NCBI GenBank assembly: GCA_004556655.1
Contig: SFGF01000003.1
Coordinates: 12,243 to 76,242, forward strand
Direction of reading: 5' to 3'
Source: Lachnospiraceae bacterium
GTDB taxonomy: Bacteria > Bacillota > Clostridia > Lachnospirales > Lachnospiraceae
Length of the DNA stretch: 64,000 nt
The translations under genes and the position numbers were made by a program. The notes under the pieces are model-generated. The model was given only the letters and a program-made list of their open reading frames with translations, searched no databases and was not told the DNA's origin. Every line of letters starts with the position of its first letter. Position 1 is the stretch's first letter. Shown in pieces: positions 1 to 8,548 of the stretch.

Positions 1-2
1 AA

Positions 3-122
3 AGTCTGTGGAATGGTAATGCAGATGATAACTGCGTTGATTTTTATATAGAAGCAGGCAGGGCAAAATGCGGGTATTTTCTGGCGTGGCTTAGGAAAGG
101 AGCAGAGAATGGATTTATTTGA
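3..122 (+). CDS. C-terminal end of an upstream gene (partial)
   Basis: An open frame enters from the left edge and runs 39 codons to a TGA at 120-122, overlapping the next start by 14 bases, in keeping with the overlapping style of this operon. The tail (ending KGAENGFI) has no motif I recognise. In related clusters the neighbour at this place is often a methyltransferase (DVU_1556/TrsM type), but that is a guess from context. The two other forward frames carry early stops. Confidence 0.35.
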   Translation, partial: SLWNGNADDNCVDFYIEAGRAKCGYFLAWLRKGAENGFI

Positions 123-537
123 CCGGATGTTGGAATTATCAAATCAGGGATTTTACTGTGCCCAGATTCTTATGATCCTGGCACTGGAATTGGAAGGAAA
201 AGAAAATCCGGATATGATCCGGGCTATGAGCGGGTTAAACGGAGGACTGGGATTTACCGGGCAGACATGTGGTGCTCTGACAGGCGGATGCTGTTTTCTG
301 GGGTATTTTATGGGAAAAGGGGAAGCAGAGGAGATGGAGGATCCCAATTCTTCAGCAGTCATCGGACAGTTTGTAGAATGGTTTGAAGAAAATATTGGAA
401 AAATGTACGGAGGCTGCAGCTGTCAGAATATTCTTGAGGGAAATCCAATGAATAAAATACAGCGTTGTCCGCAGATTGTGGAAGAAGTTTTTAGAAAATG
501 TATTGATCTTTTGCAGAAAAATGGAGTATCAGTATGA
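109..537 (+). CDS. C-GCAxxG-C-C family redox-type protein (DVU_1555-like)
   Basis: A 142-residue soluble protein with the spaced cysteine pattern of the C_GCAxxG_C_C family: Cys near residue 17 (FYCAQ), then TCGALTGGCC near residues 53-62, then GGCSCQN near 103-109, RCPQ and a final Cys near 132. The family is thought to bind a metal or Fe-S cluster or act in redox chemistry; no reaction is established. AGGAAAGGAG lies just upstream of the ATG, and the stop overlaps the next gene's ATG. The operon context (nucleotidyltransferase, aminotransferase, radical SAM, ligase) fits the DVU_1555 member of the DVU_1551-1557 set as I recall it. Family placement is good; function is unknown. Confidence 0.8.
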   Translation: MDLFDRMLELSNQGFYCAQILMILALELEGKENPDMIRAMSGLNGGLGFTGQTCGALTGGCCFLGYFMGKGEAEEMEDPNSSAVIGQFVEWFEENIGKMYGGCSCQNILEGNPMNKIQRCPQIVEEVFRKCIDLLQKNGVSV

Positions 538-1634
538 AATTTGCGGGGGTTATCACTGCAGCGGGTCTTTCCAGCAGGATGGATGGATTTAAGCCGTTGA
601 TGGAAATAAATGGATTTCCTATGATAGGAATGACGGTTCAGAGTATGAAAAATGCCGGGATTCAGGACATTACTGTGGTGACGGGATATCGCGCGAAGGA
701 AATGGAGAAGGTGATTGCTCCTATGAAAGTTCGGATTGTGGAAAACCATGATTACAGGAATACAGATATGCTGGCTTCAATTAAAATAGGGTTAGCTGAG
801 ACTGATACTGCAGATGGAGTATTTATTCTGCCTGGAGATATCCCGCTGACAGCTCCTGATAGTTTCGGCAAGATGATGGAAAAGATTTCTCTGGTTTCCC
901 CGGAAATCTGTGCCTTGCTTCCCACTACCGCAGGGAGACAGGTACATCCGCCTTTTTTGTTTCCGGAAGGAAAGAAACAGGTGCTGGAGTATCAGGGCTC
1001 TGGAGGGATGAAAGGAATCTGGGAAAGTATGCAGACTGCTGAAGTGGCGATTGAAGACGAAGGTGCTCAAAAGGATGCGGATGTCCGGAAGGATTTTGAT
1101 TGGATGCAAAATTATGCCAAAGTACATAAAGGGATTTCAAAAAAACTGTGTGAGGAATTTTATCGAGAGGTATCTTTGCCTCAGCATATTCAGGCACATT
1201 GCAGGGCAGTGGGTAATCTGGCAGGATGGATGGCGGAAACATTGACTGCCCATGGGGCATTTCTGGATGTGGAGCTTTGTAGAAGCGGTGGATGGCTTCA
1301 TGATCTGTTCCGGCTGAAACCTAACCACGAAGAGAAGGCAGGGGTGTTTTTGCGGGACAGAGGCTATTTGGCACTGGCGAAAGTAGTGGAAGACCACAGA
1401 GGATTTGAGAAAGAACCTGTGACAGTATGTCAGGAATCTGTGATTGTCTGTCTGGCAGATAAATTGATTCAGGAAACAGAAAGAGTGTCGATAGAGAGAA
1501 GGTATCAAAAGGCATTGGGGCAGGATGTGGTAAAGGAACGGATTTTAAGGGATATAAGGATCTGCCGCAGGTTGGCAGAAGAATTTGAGGTGATCACGGG
1601 TGAACGACTGTATTCGGAAAATATATCTGAATAA
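534..1634 (+). CDS. MobA/MocA-like nucleotidyltransferase fused to HD domain (DVU_1551-like)
   Basis: 366 residues in two parts. Residues 1-190 are a MobA/MocA-type NTP transferase with the start AGVITAAGLSSRM, a downstream K in FKPLMEI and the metal-binding LPGDIPL motif. Members of this fold attach CMP or GMP to molybdopterin or make other sugar-nucleotide-like bonds. Residues ~215-350 are an HD phosphohydrolase-like domain with H (HIQAHC), HD (GGWLHDLF), DH (VVEDHRG) and a late D (CLADKL). The gene overlaps its upstream neighbour (ATGA) and the downstream one by 35 bp. The fusion, together with molybdopterin genes 10 kb on, suggests tailoring of a molybdenum cofactor, but the substrate is inferred. 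Confidence 0.8.
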   Translation: MKFAGVITAAGLSSRMDGFKPLMEINGFPMIGMTVQSMKNAGIQDITVVTGYRAKEMEKVIAPMKVRIVENHDYRNTDMLASIKIGLAETDTADGVFILPGDIPLTAPDSFGKMMEKISLVSPEICALLPTTAGRQVHPPFLFPEGKKQVLEYQGSGGMKGIWESMQTAEVAIEDEGAQKDADVRKDFDWMQNYAKVHKGISKKLCEEFYREVSLPQHIQAHCRAVGNLAGWMAETLTAHGAFLDVELCRSGGWLHDLFRLKPNHEEKAGVFLRDRGYLALAKVVEDHRGFEKEPVTVCQESVIVCLADKLIQETERVSIERRYQKALGQDVVKERILRDIRICRRLAEEFEVITGERLYSENISE

Positions 1635-2733
1635 TGCGGCTACTTCTTGGCCAAAACCGTCCTGTGTGGCGGAGGCGATGGCAAAAGCTGTCTGCCGGAT
1701 GCCGGGAGCAGCCAACAGGGGAGGGATCCAGGATTTCGATGTGTTTGATGCAGTGCGAAAAGAATTGGCTGAGTGTATGGGAATATCTGGACCGGAGCAG
1801 ATTGCTTTGGGATGCAATTCCACCTGGGGACTCAATCAGGCAATCTTCGGATTCCCTCTGAAAGCCGGAGATGTGGTTCTCACTACAAAAGCAGAGCATA
1901 ATGCCGTTTTGCGGCCCCTGTATCGTTTGGAGAAACAGGGGATAAAAGTTGTATTTCTGGATGTGGACAAAACCGGAAGAGTGCGTGAGGAAGACTGGGA
2001 TCAGGCTTTAAAAAAATGGAAACCAAAGCTATGTATTCTGATTCATGCATCCAATGTGACCGGAGCGGTGAATGATGTTCCTGTACTGACTGCATTGGCA
2101 AAGAAAAATCATGCGGCGATGCTTTTGGATATATCCCAGACTCTGGGATGGATTCCGGTAAAACTGGAAGAATGGGGCGTAGATATGGCTGCTTTTACAG
2201 GACATAAGTATCTTCTGGGACCACAGGGGACAGGAGGATTGTATGTAAGGGCAGGACTTTCACTGAAGCCTTATTTGTTGGGAGGAACGGGAGTCCAGAG
2301 CGATAGAAAAGAAATGCCGGAGGAGATGCCTTTGCATCTGGAAGCGGGAACGGGAAATGAACCCTCTTATTATGGATTATTGACGGCTCTTAGATGGACC
2401 AGGGAGCATCCTCTTGAACGGGAAAAGACGGATGATCTGGTACGGTATCTGAAGGAAGGGCTTGAGAAGTTGGGATGTTATGTCATTGCACCGGAAGGAA
2501 CAGTTACCCCGGTGGTTTCCTTTGTTGTTCCGGGACAGACATCTTCTGAAGTGGGAGATATTCTCACAGGAAGTTATGATATTATCTGCCGGACAGGGCT
2601 GCATTGTGCACCGGATATTATGCCGGATCTGGGTATACAGGGAGGAACCGTACGCCTGAGTTTATCCAGATTTACCACGAAAGAAGAGGTGGATCAGGTA
2701 CTGGCGGCAGTGGAAGATATTGTGGAGAGTTAA
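1600..2733 (+). CDS. Class V aminotransferase / cysteine desulfurase-like protein
   Basis: 377 residues. PLP fold-type I features are present: N-terminal YLNNAATSWPKP, H in KAEHNAVLR, SNVTGA, DISQTLG, and the Schiff-base lysine in FTGHKYLLGPQGTGGLYV (near residue 204). A cysteine in TGLHCAP near residue 340 sits where cysteine desulfurases keep their persulfide Cys. The start is GTG at 1600, inside the upstream gene, preceded by a GAGGTGATC-like Shine-Dalgarno at 1587. A sulfur-donating role in cofactor maturation fits the cassette; it could also serve selenium. It is not a standard NifS/IscS because no scaffold gene is next to it. Confidence 0.85.
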   Translation: MNDCIRKIYLNNAATSWPKPSCVAEAMAKAVCRMPGAANRGGIQDFDVFDAVRKELAECMGISGPEQIALGCNSTWGLNQAIFGFPLKAGDVVLTTKAEHNAVLRPLYRLEKQGIKVVFLDVDKTGRVREEDWDQALKKWKPKLCILIHASNVTGAVNDVPVLTALAKKNHAAMLLDISQTLGWIPVKLEEWGVDMAAFTGHKYLLGPQGTGGLYVRAGLSLKPYLLGGTGVQSDRKEMPEEMPLHLEAGTGNEPSYYGLLTALRWTREHPLEREKTDDLVRYLKEGLEKLGCYVIAPEGTVTPVVSFVVPGQTSSEVGDILTGSYDIICRTGLHCAPDIMPDLGIQGGTVRLSLSRFTTKEEVDQVLAAVEDIVES

Positions 2734-2736
2734 AAT

Positions 2737-4404
2737 ATGGAATTTTGTTGTAAAAAAGTAGATAACTGCTTTGCGGATGCCAGAACCTATGAATATGAGC
2801 TTCCTGTGACGGGAGAAGAGCTGGTCTCCATGCTGGTGGGATATGAGATCCGTGAAAATCACAGATTCCGCAGACCGGTATTTTCGGCAAAAAAGGGAGC
2901 AATGGAAGTGAAAGGAATTTTGGCTTCCCATGTGATAAAAGTGAATTACACAGCAGGGAACTGGGAAGAAGAAAAAAGAGAAATGGAGCAGTGGATAAGA
3001 GACACAGAGATATGTGAGATAGGAAAAACCGAAAGTGTCTGCCCGGAATGTCTGAAAGTGATATCTGCAAAGAAAGTGGTGCGAAGGGACGGAATTTATC
3101 TTGTGAAAGAATGTCCGGAGCACGGAAGATTCGAAGCGCTAATCTGGGAAGGTGATGTAAAAGGTTATGAAGCCTGGGGAAACAGGATTCAGCCGGCGGA
3201 CAGGATATCCCAGGCGAAACCGGCGGATCAGGGATGTCCCTACGACTGTGGTCTTTGTGAAAGTCATGAACGTAGAGGATGCTGTGTGCTTTTGGAAGTG
3301 ACCAGCCGCTGTAATATGCATTGTCCGGTATGCTTCGCCGGTGCCGGAGAACAAAAAGGAGAGGATGTATCACTTCAAAAGCTGGAGCAGCAGATGGAAT
3401 ATCTGATGTCTCACGGAGGTCCGTTCAATCTCCAGCTCTCTGGCGGAGAACCTACAGTGAGAGAGGATCTGGAGGATATCATCCGTTTGGGAAGACAGAA
3501 GGGATTTTCCTTTTTTCAGTTAAATACCAATGGGATTCGTCTGGCAAAGGAGCCGGATTATGCAATGAAATTAAAAAAGGCGGGTCTTTCCTGTGTTTTT
3601 CTGCAGTTTGACGGATTAAAAGAAGAAGTCTACGAGATTCTACGGGGAAGAAAGCTGCTGGAAATAAAGAAAGCGGCTATTGATGCCTGTGAACAGGCGG
3701 GGCTGGGTGTGATACTGGTTCCGGTGATTGCTCCGGGGGTCAATGAAGATCAGGTGGGTGAAATTCTCGCTTATGCGAAAAGCAGGATGCCTGCGGTGAG
3801 AGGCGTGCATTTTCAGCCCATCAGTTATTTTGGACGATTTCCGGAGAAACCGGGGAGTTATCGGATGACCATACCGAAAATGCTGTCTCTAATGGAAGAA
3901 CAGACGGGCGGTGTCGTGCGCGGGGAACATTTTACCGGAGGAAATGCCACAAATCCGTACTGTACCTTCCAGGCAAATTATCTGCGGCAGAAGGACGGAA
4001 GTATGAAACCGTTGCTTCACGGGGCAGCCAGGGCAACGGCCACATCAAAACAGGCGCAGGAATTCGTCTCGCGCCAGTGGAGTGGAGTCAAGAATAATTG
4101 CTCCTGTGAAGAAACAGAAGAAGCAGGCTGCTGCCGGAAAGAGACGGAGTCAGTGGAGAAAAGCTGTTGCTGCGGAGAGAGTACATCTCAGATGCAGTTG
4201 GATACATCATCTCTCGATGAATTCCTGGAGAATGTTCATAACAACACGTTTGCCGTTTCGGGTATGCTGTTTCAGGATGCTTATAACCTGGATCTTGAAC
4301 GACTTCGAAGATGTTACATACTGGAAACAGACAGCCGATACGGAATGGTGCCCTTTTGTGCATACAATCTGACCGGTTCCGGAGGAAAGACACTATATCG
4401 ATGA
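2737..4404 (+). CDS. Radical SAM protein, TrsS-like, with zinc-ribbon-type and Cys-rich regions
   Basis: 555 residues. Residues 1-~90 are an unassigned N-terminal domain. Residues ~97-130 hold CPECLK...ECPEHGRF, a zinc-ribbon-like pair, and CPYDCGLC follows. The radical SAM cluster motif is CNMHCPVC near residue 190, followed by LQLSGGEPTVR. This order resembles the tetraether-lipid-synthase-like radical SAM group and the TrsS family as I recall it. Near residues 451-477 is a dense Cys stretch (NCSCEE, GCC, SCCCGES), then a conserved-looking tail. The stop overlaps the next ATG. It probably carries one or more extra Fe-S clusters; the substrate is unknown. I see no in-frame UGA, so this copy is not a selenoprotein. 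Confidence 0.8.
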   Translation: MEFCCKKVDNCFADARTYEYELPVTGEELVSMLVGYEIRENHRFRRPVFSAKKGAMEVKGILASHVIKVNYTAGNWEEEKREMEQWIRDTEICEIGKTESVCPECLKVISAKKVVRRDGIYLVKECPEHGRFEALIWEGDVKGYEAWGNRIQPADRISQAKPADQGCPYDCGLCESHERRGCCVLLEVTSRCNMHCPVCFAGAGEQKGEDVSLQKLEQQMEYLMSHGGPFNLQLSGGEPTVREDLEDIIRLGRQKGFSFFQLNTNGIRLAKEPDYAMKLKKAGLSCVFLQFDGLKEEVYEILRGRKLLEIKKAAIDACEQAGLGVILVPVIAPGVNEDQVGEILAYAKSRMPAVRGVHFQPISYFGRFPEKPGSYRMTIPKMLSLMEEQTGGVVRGEHFTGGNATNPYCTFQANYLRQKDGSMKPLLHGAARATATSKQAQEFVSRQWSGVKNNCSCEETEEAGCCRKETESVEKSCCCGESTSQMQLDTSSLDEFLENVHNNTFAVSGMLFQDAYNLDLERLRRCYILETDSRYGMVPFCAYNLTGSGGKTLYR

Positions 4405-5603
4405 AAATAGCAAAACTGGATCTGTGGGTGAGGGAGAAAGAAGACGTAACTTCCCTTACCAGAAGAGAAATTGAAAGAATACAACTGGAAAAATTAAATC
4501 AATTGCTTCGAAGAGAAAGAGCAAGATGCGGATTTTATAAAAATTTACCGGATAAACTGGAATCATTAAACCAGCTTTCGCAATTACCATTTACTACAGA
4601 AGAAGATTTAAAGGAGCATGGAAACCGTATGCTTTTACTGAGCCAGTCACAGGTAGACAGGGTTCGGACAGAAGAAACATCCGGTACTACGGGGCTGGCC
4701 AAACGCCTCTTTTATTCTGAGAAAGATAATGAGCGAACCATATCTTTTTTTGCTGCCGGTTTGTCTGAACTGGTATATCCGGGCGAGAAAACCATGATCT
4801 GTATGCCTTTTTCCGGTTATCATGGATTGGGAGAACTGATTGCGGAGGCTGTTATCCGTCTGGGAGCCGTACCCATATCGGCAGGAATCGGAAAAAAATA
4901 CAGTGAACTACTGGATATTCTGGAGGAGCAACGACCGGAAACCTTTATAGGGATGCCGGTTCCTTTGCTGTCTCTTTTGCGGCTGCACCCCAAAGGGAGT
5001 TTGCAGCGTGCCTTATTAAGTGCCGATGCTTGCCCGGATGCGGTCATGGCGGGCATTGAGAGTATTCTTAAGACAAAACTGTATCCCCATTATGGTTCCA
5101 GGGAGTTGGGGTTGGGCGGTGCAGTGACTTGTCCGGCTTTTAAGGGGATGCATCTTCGGGAAAATGATGTGATTCCTGAAATCATCGGAAAAGAAGGACA
5201 AACCCTTCCGAATGGTGAATGGGGAGAACTGGTGATAACAACCATACAGGCAGATGCCATGCCGCTGATTCGCTATCGTACGGGAGATTATACTCGTATT
5301 TTAAGGCAGAAATGTCCCTGTGGAAGTGAACTGTGCAGATTGGACAGGATAAGCCGGATAGGAAGGAAACCTTCAATGGAAGAGTTGGACGATCTTTTTT
5401 TGAAATTTCCGGAAGTGATTGATTATCGTGCGGCATGGAGTCCGGATAAAAAAACACTGGAAATCGACGGCTATTTGTTGGATAAATGTAAAGCATTGCC
5501 ATCAGAATGGCAGGGTCATCGGATCTGTTATCACTGGCGCTCTGTCCGTGGAACAGATATGCCGTGTTATGCGGCAAAACGCAGGATTATGGAACAGAGG
5601 TGA
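4401..5603 (+). CDS. AMP-dependent ligase (DVU_1553-like)
   Basis: 400 residues from the ATG at 4401, which overlaps the radical SAM stop and has GGAGGAAAG 11 bases upstream; an earlier in-frame ATG lies deep inside the upstream gene. The protein has the phenylacetate-CoA-ligase/PaaK-type layout: RTEETSGTTGLAKRL (phosphate-binding loop, near residue 95), YGSRELGLGG (A5-like), and RYRTGDYTRI (A7/A8 hinge) followed by CPCGSELC. Such enzymes adenylate a carboxylate and pass it to CoA or another thiol. It is shorter than a normal CoA ligase, with a reduced C-terminal cap. It probably activates an intermediate in this cassette; the substrate is unknown. Confidence 0.8.
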   Translation: MKIAKLDLWVREKEDVTSLTRREIERIQLEKLNQLLRRERARCGFYKNLPDKLESLNQLSQLPFTTEEDLKEHGNRMLLLSQSQVDRVRTEETSGTTGLAKRLFYSEKDNERTISFFAAGLSELVYPGEKTMICMPFSGYHGLGELIAEAVIRLGAVPISAGIGKKYSELLDILEEQRPETFIGMPVPLLSLLRLHPKGSLQRALLSADACPDAVMAGIESILKTKLYPHYGSRELGLGGAVTCPAFKGMHLRENDVIPEIIGKEGQTLPNGEWGELVITTIQADAMPLIRYRTGDYTRILRQKCPCGSELCRLDRISRIGRKPSMEELDDLFLKFPEVIDYRAAWSPDKKTLEIDGYLLDKCKALPSEWQGHRICYHWRSVRGTDMPCYAAKRRIMEQR

Positions 5604-5610
5604 AGGCGGC

Positions 5611-5991
5611 ATGAATGATTTTTATTATATTACCAGAGTGAGAATCAAACGAAAAGACGATAAGGGGAATGAATATTTTGGGCGTGGGGTGGCAGACTTG
5701 CTTCATGGAGTGGAAAAGTATCAATCCCTGAATCTGGCGGCGCAGGATATGGGGATGGCCTACAGCAAAGCATGGAGGATCGTGCGTCAGGCGGAAGAGG
5801 CTTTGGGAATTGTTCTGCTGTATCGGATGAGAAAAAATGGTTCCAGACTTACAGAAGAAGGAAAAAAGCTGCTGAATATTTATGAGGAGGCTGAAGAGGC
5901 CGCATGGAAGGCTGTAAATGAAGTGATGGAGAAGTATTACGGGAGAACAGATTATGAAAGAATGGGAGAAAGCCCTGAGTCAGAGCAATAG
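5611..5991 (+). CDS. ModE-like winged helix regulator, DNA-binding domain only
   Basis: 126 residues from ATG 5611; the longer frame has no ribosome site and runs through the upstream gene. It matches the N-terminal winged HTH of ModE/LysR type: RKDDKGNEYFGRGVADLLHGVEKYQSLNLAAQDMGMAYSKAWRIVRQAEEALG, given here only as the span around residues 10-62, then RMRKNGSRLTEEGKKLL. E. coli ModE has two further molybdate-binding (MOP/TOBE) domains that are absent here. Its position just before modABC suggests it controls molybdate uptake or the upstream cassette, but it would need another way to sense molybdate. Confidence 0.75.
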   Translation: MNDFYYITRVRIKRKDDKGNEYFGRGVADLLHGVEKYQSLNLAAQDMGMAYSKAWRIVRQAEEALGIVLLYRMRKNGSRLTEEGKKLLNIYEEAEEAAWKAVNEVMEKYYGRTDYERMGESPESEQ

Positions 5992-6631
5992 CGTATTTGT
6001 TACGGATTTTGACGGAACGTTGACCACTTCAGGAAGTTCTATGCATGCAGCAGCCCGGATTTTGGGATCCGAAGCTGAGTTTAGCCGTATGCGAGATGCT
6101 CTGTATCAACAATATGGTAAGAAAGTTCTTAAAATGATGAAGGAAGAGTCAGAGAATGGGCAGAGGAGAAGCAGCTTGCAGGATTTAGCTCAAATCTGGT
6201 GGGAGAAGCAAATGGAACTTTATGTAAAAAAAGAAATCAAGAAAGATATTCTATATTCGGCAGCAGGAATGTTGCCAGCAAGAGTAGAGGGCCTGGAAAT
6301 CCTTCGATTTTGTTTGGAAGAAGAAATTCCTGTTTGGATTGTATCAGCGGGAATCAAAAATGTTATAGAATTCTGGCTGGAAAGGCATGAATTCCGGGAA
6401 AACAGAATTCAGATATTGGCAAATCAGATTTATTATGAAAATGAAAAACCGGTAGGACATTCACCGGTTGTTACAATATGCAATAAAGCACAACGTTTTT
6501 TCGAAAGTGCAGGGGCATTGGAAGGAAAAAAACTGGTGCAGCTTGGCAACAGACAGGAAGACATTGGATGGAAGAGAGAGAATACAGAGGAATTTTTGAT
6601 TGGAGAAGAAGGATGTATTCTAAAAGTTTAA
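5954..6631 (+). CDS. HAD-superfamily phosphatase (phosphoserine phosphatase / nucleotidase-like)
   Basis: 225 residues. HAD motif I is FVTDFDGTLTTSG near residue 16, motif II is IVSAGIKN near residue 130, and the late motif is QLGNRQEDIG. The middle cap region is helical. The start lies 38 bp inside the ModE-like gene, so the two are probably translated together. It is closest in appearance to HAD-IB phosphatases or pyrimidine 5'-nucleotidases. In this neighbourhood it might hydrolyse a nucleotide or phosphorylated cofactor intermediate, which is inference only. Confidence 0.65.
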   Translation: MKEWEKALSQSNSVFVTDFDGTLTTSGSSMHAAARILGSEAEFSRMRDALYQQYGKKVLKMMKEESENGQRRSSLQDLAQIWWEKQMELYVKKEIKKDILYSAAGMLPARVEGLEILRFCLEEEIPVWIVSAGIKNVIEFWLERHEFRENRIQILANQIYYENEKPVGHSPVVTICNKAQRFFESAGALEGKKLVQLGNRQEDIGWKRENTEEFLIGEEGCILKV

Positions 6632-6677
6632 ATAATTTAATAAAACATGATAATGTCCTTGAAATTGCGTTGAATGA

Positions 6678-6706
6678 TTGAAAAAAACTGAAAATTTTGA
6701 TACAAT
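6678..6706 (+). promoter_or_regulatory. Sigma-A promoter upstream of modA
   Basis: TTGAAA at 6678-6683 and TACAAT at 6701-6706 are separated by exactly 17 bases. Transcription would start near 6713, leaving a leader of about 110 bases before modA. Within it, 6769-6792 can pair as a 9-bp stem (CAAAGCGTG with CACGTTTTG). An AT-rich stretch (ATGTATATATCAT) next to the -10 is a possible regulator site, unproven. Confidence 0.6.
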
Positions 6707-6825
6707 GTATATATCATTTCCGAGAATAAATGTGTGATTAAGTATCTATGATGCTGTTTTTTGGAGAACAAAGCGTGTAAATCCACGTTTTGGATAGATT
6801 TTTCTGAATAAGAAAGGAGAAGAAT

Positions 6826-7758
6826 ATGAAAAAAAGAATGGTATCAGTATTGCTCACATGTGTGATGGTATTGGGGATGGCCGCATGCGGCGCCAATGAC
6901 ACATCTGCCACATCAAAGGAGGAAAACCAGGAAACAGAGGCTGCAGAAGCAGACGGAGAACAGGAGTCTGAGACGAAAGAAGAAGCAGCGGAAGAACCAG
7001 CACAGGAAGAAGCAACTGAACAGGTGGAAGTAACAGTATTTGCTGCTGCGTCTATGACGGAGACACTTACGGAGATCAGCGAACTGTATAAAAAGGAATG
7101 TCCGAATGTCAATCTGACTTTTAATTTTGATTCTTCCGGTACCTTGAAAACACAGATTCAGGAGGGTGCTGCCTGTGATCTGTTTATTTCTGCCGGACAA
7201 AAACAGATGGATCAGATGGATAGTTCCGCAGATCCGGAGGTGAATACGGAAGGATTGGACCTTGTACAGGAAGATACCAGAATCGATATTCTGGAGAATA
7301 AAGTTACTCTGTGTGTAAGTGAAGAAAATAAGGCGGGACTTATCAGCTTTGATGATCTGGCAGCAGCCCTGAAAGAGGGAAGCATTTTGATGGCGATGGG
7401 CAACAGTGATGTACCGGTTGGGCAGTATACCCAGAAAATTCTGGCTTATTACGAGCTCAGTGAAGAGGAATTGGCGACAAATGGAGTGATTTCTTATGGC
7501 ACCAATGTAAAAGAAGTAACAACACAGATCTCAGAAGGAAGCGTGGACTGTGGTGTGATTTATTGTACGGATGCATATTCCGCAGGATTGGAAGTAGTGG
7601 ATTCTGCCACTGCTGAGATGTGCGGGCAGGTAATCTATCCTGCGGCTGTATTGAAGAACAGCGAACATCCGGAGGAAGCAAAAGCGTTTCTTGATTTTCT
7701 TCAGACAGATGCCTGCATGGAAGTGTTTGAAGCAGTAGGATTTTCGCGGGTTCAGTAG
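6826..7758 (+). CDS. modA: Molybdate ABC transporter substrate-binding lipoprotein ModA
   Basis: 310 residues. Positively charged MKKR start, hydrophobic segment and lipobox GMAAC place the lipid-anchored Cys near residue 21. An acidic, low-complexity linker (residues ~25-65, rich in E, A, Q) follows, then the periplasmic-binding-protein type 2 domain beginning EVTVFAAASMTETL, with NFDSSGTL and the oxyanion-site-like GNSDVPVGQY. It delivers molybdate (or tungstate) to ModB. Good ribosome site GAAAGGAGAAG. The neighbours modB and modC, and molybdopterin genes, support the assignment. Confidence 0.92.
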   Translation: MKKRMVSVLLTCVMVLGMAACGANDTSATSKEENQETEAAEADGEQESETKEEAAEEPAQEEATEQVEVTVFAAASMTETLTEISELYKKECPNVNLTFNFDSSGTLKTQIQEGAACDLFISAGQKQMDQMDSSADPEVNTEGLDLVQEDTRIDILENKVTLCVSEENKAGLISFDDLAAALKEGSILMAMGNSDVPVGQYTQKILAYYELSEEELATNGVISYGTNVKEVTTQISEGSVDCGVIYCTDAYSAGLEVVDSATAEMCGQVIYPAAVLKNSEHPEEAKAFLDFLQTDACMEVFEAVGFSRVQ

Positions 7759-7828
7759 AAGAAAGATATGACTATGAGGATAAAGTTCTGAATAGTTACC
7801 GAAAGTTTATGAATTAGATAACGGGTGG

Positions 7829-7858
7829 TTCAGGCAGTGCAAATCTGCACTGCCTGAA
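7829..7858 (+). promoter_or_regulatory. Perfect 13-bp hairpin between modA and modB
   Basis: TTCAGGCAGTGCA (7829-7841) and TGCACTGCCTGAA (7846-7858) are exact reverse complements around a 4-base loop. No T-run follows, so it is more likely an mRNA-stabilising or processing hairpin that keeps modA mRNA more abundant than modBC than an intrinsic terminator. Confidence 0.6.
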
Positions 7859-7879
7859 TTCATAACAGGAGGTGCGGAT

Positions 7880-8548
7880 ATGGATTGGTATCCTCTCTGG
7901 AATTCTCTCAGAATCGCGGCACTCAGTTGTATTATTGTATTTTTTGTTGGTATTTTTGCCGCTTATTATGTAGCAAAGCTGCCTCGGCTGCTGAAAGGTA
8001 TTTTGGATGTGTTATTTACCCTGCCTATGGTTTTGCCGCCTACGGTTTGTGGGTATTTTTTGCTGATATTGCTTGGCCCCAAGAGACCGTTAGGTATTTT
8101 TCTGGCACGATTTGGTATCCAGTTTGCTATGACCTGGTATGGTGGTATTGCGGCGTCTTCTATCGTTGCCTTTCCCCTCATGTATCGGACAGCTAGAGGA
8201 GCTTTTGAAAGCTTTGACTCCACATTGGCTTATTCAGGCCAGACGCTGGGGCTTTCCAATACCTATATTTTCTGGAGGATCCGTATGCCGGTCTGCAGAC
8301 AGGGGATTCTTGCGGGATTGGTACTTGCATTTGCAAGGGCACTTGGTGAATACGGCGCTACAAGCATGTTAAGTGGGTATGTACCGGGAAGAACTGCTAC
8401 TATATCAACTACGGTCTACCAGCTGTGGAGAACAAATAATGAGGTGGAAGCTTTCAGGTGGGTGATGATAAATATTGCAATTTCGGCGGTGATTTTGCTG
8501 ATTGTTAATATGCTGGAACGTAAAAACAAAAAGGCGGGTGGAGTATGA
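7880..8548 (+). CDS. modB: Molybdate ABC transporter permease ModB
   Basis: 222 residues with about five to six membrane helices. The permease EAA-type loop is visible around GLSNTYIFWRIRMPVCRQGI and ends ARALGEYGAT, typical of ModB/CysT. A PMVLPPTVCGYFLL segment near residue 50 is also characteristic. The ribosome site is AGGAGGTGCG. The stop overlaps modC (ATGA). It forms the channel through which molybdate passes from ModA. Confidence 0.92.
   Translation: MDWYPLWNSLRIAALSCIIVFFVGIFAAYYVAKLPRLLKGILDVLFTLPMVLPPTVCGYFLLILLGPKRPLGIFLARFGIQFAMTWYGGIAASSIVAFPLMYRTARGAFESFDSTLAYSGQTLGLSNTYIFWRIRMPVCRQGILAGLVLAFARALGEYGATSMLSGYVPGRTATISTTVYQLWRTNNEVEAFRWVMINIAISAVILLIVNMLERKNKKAGGV

Noticed and set aside
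2672..3373. Long reverse frames opposite the TrsS-like gene
   Set aside because: Amino acid composition (many Pro, Phe, His, Leu) and lack of motifs show they are antisense shadows.
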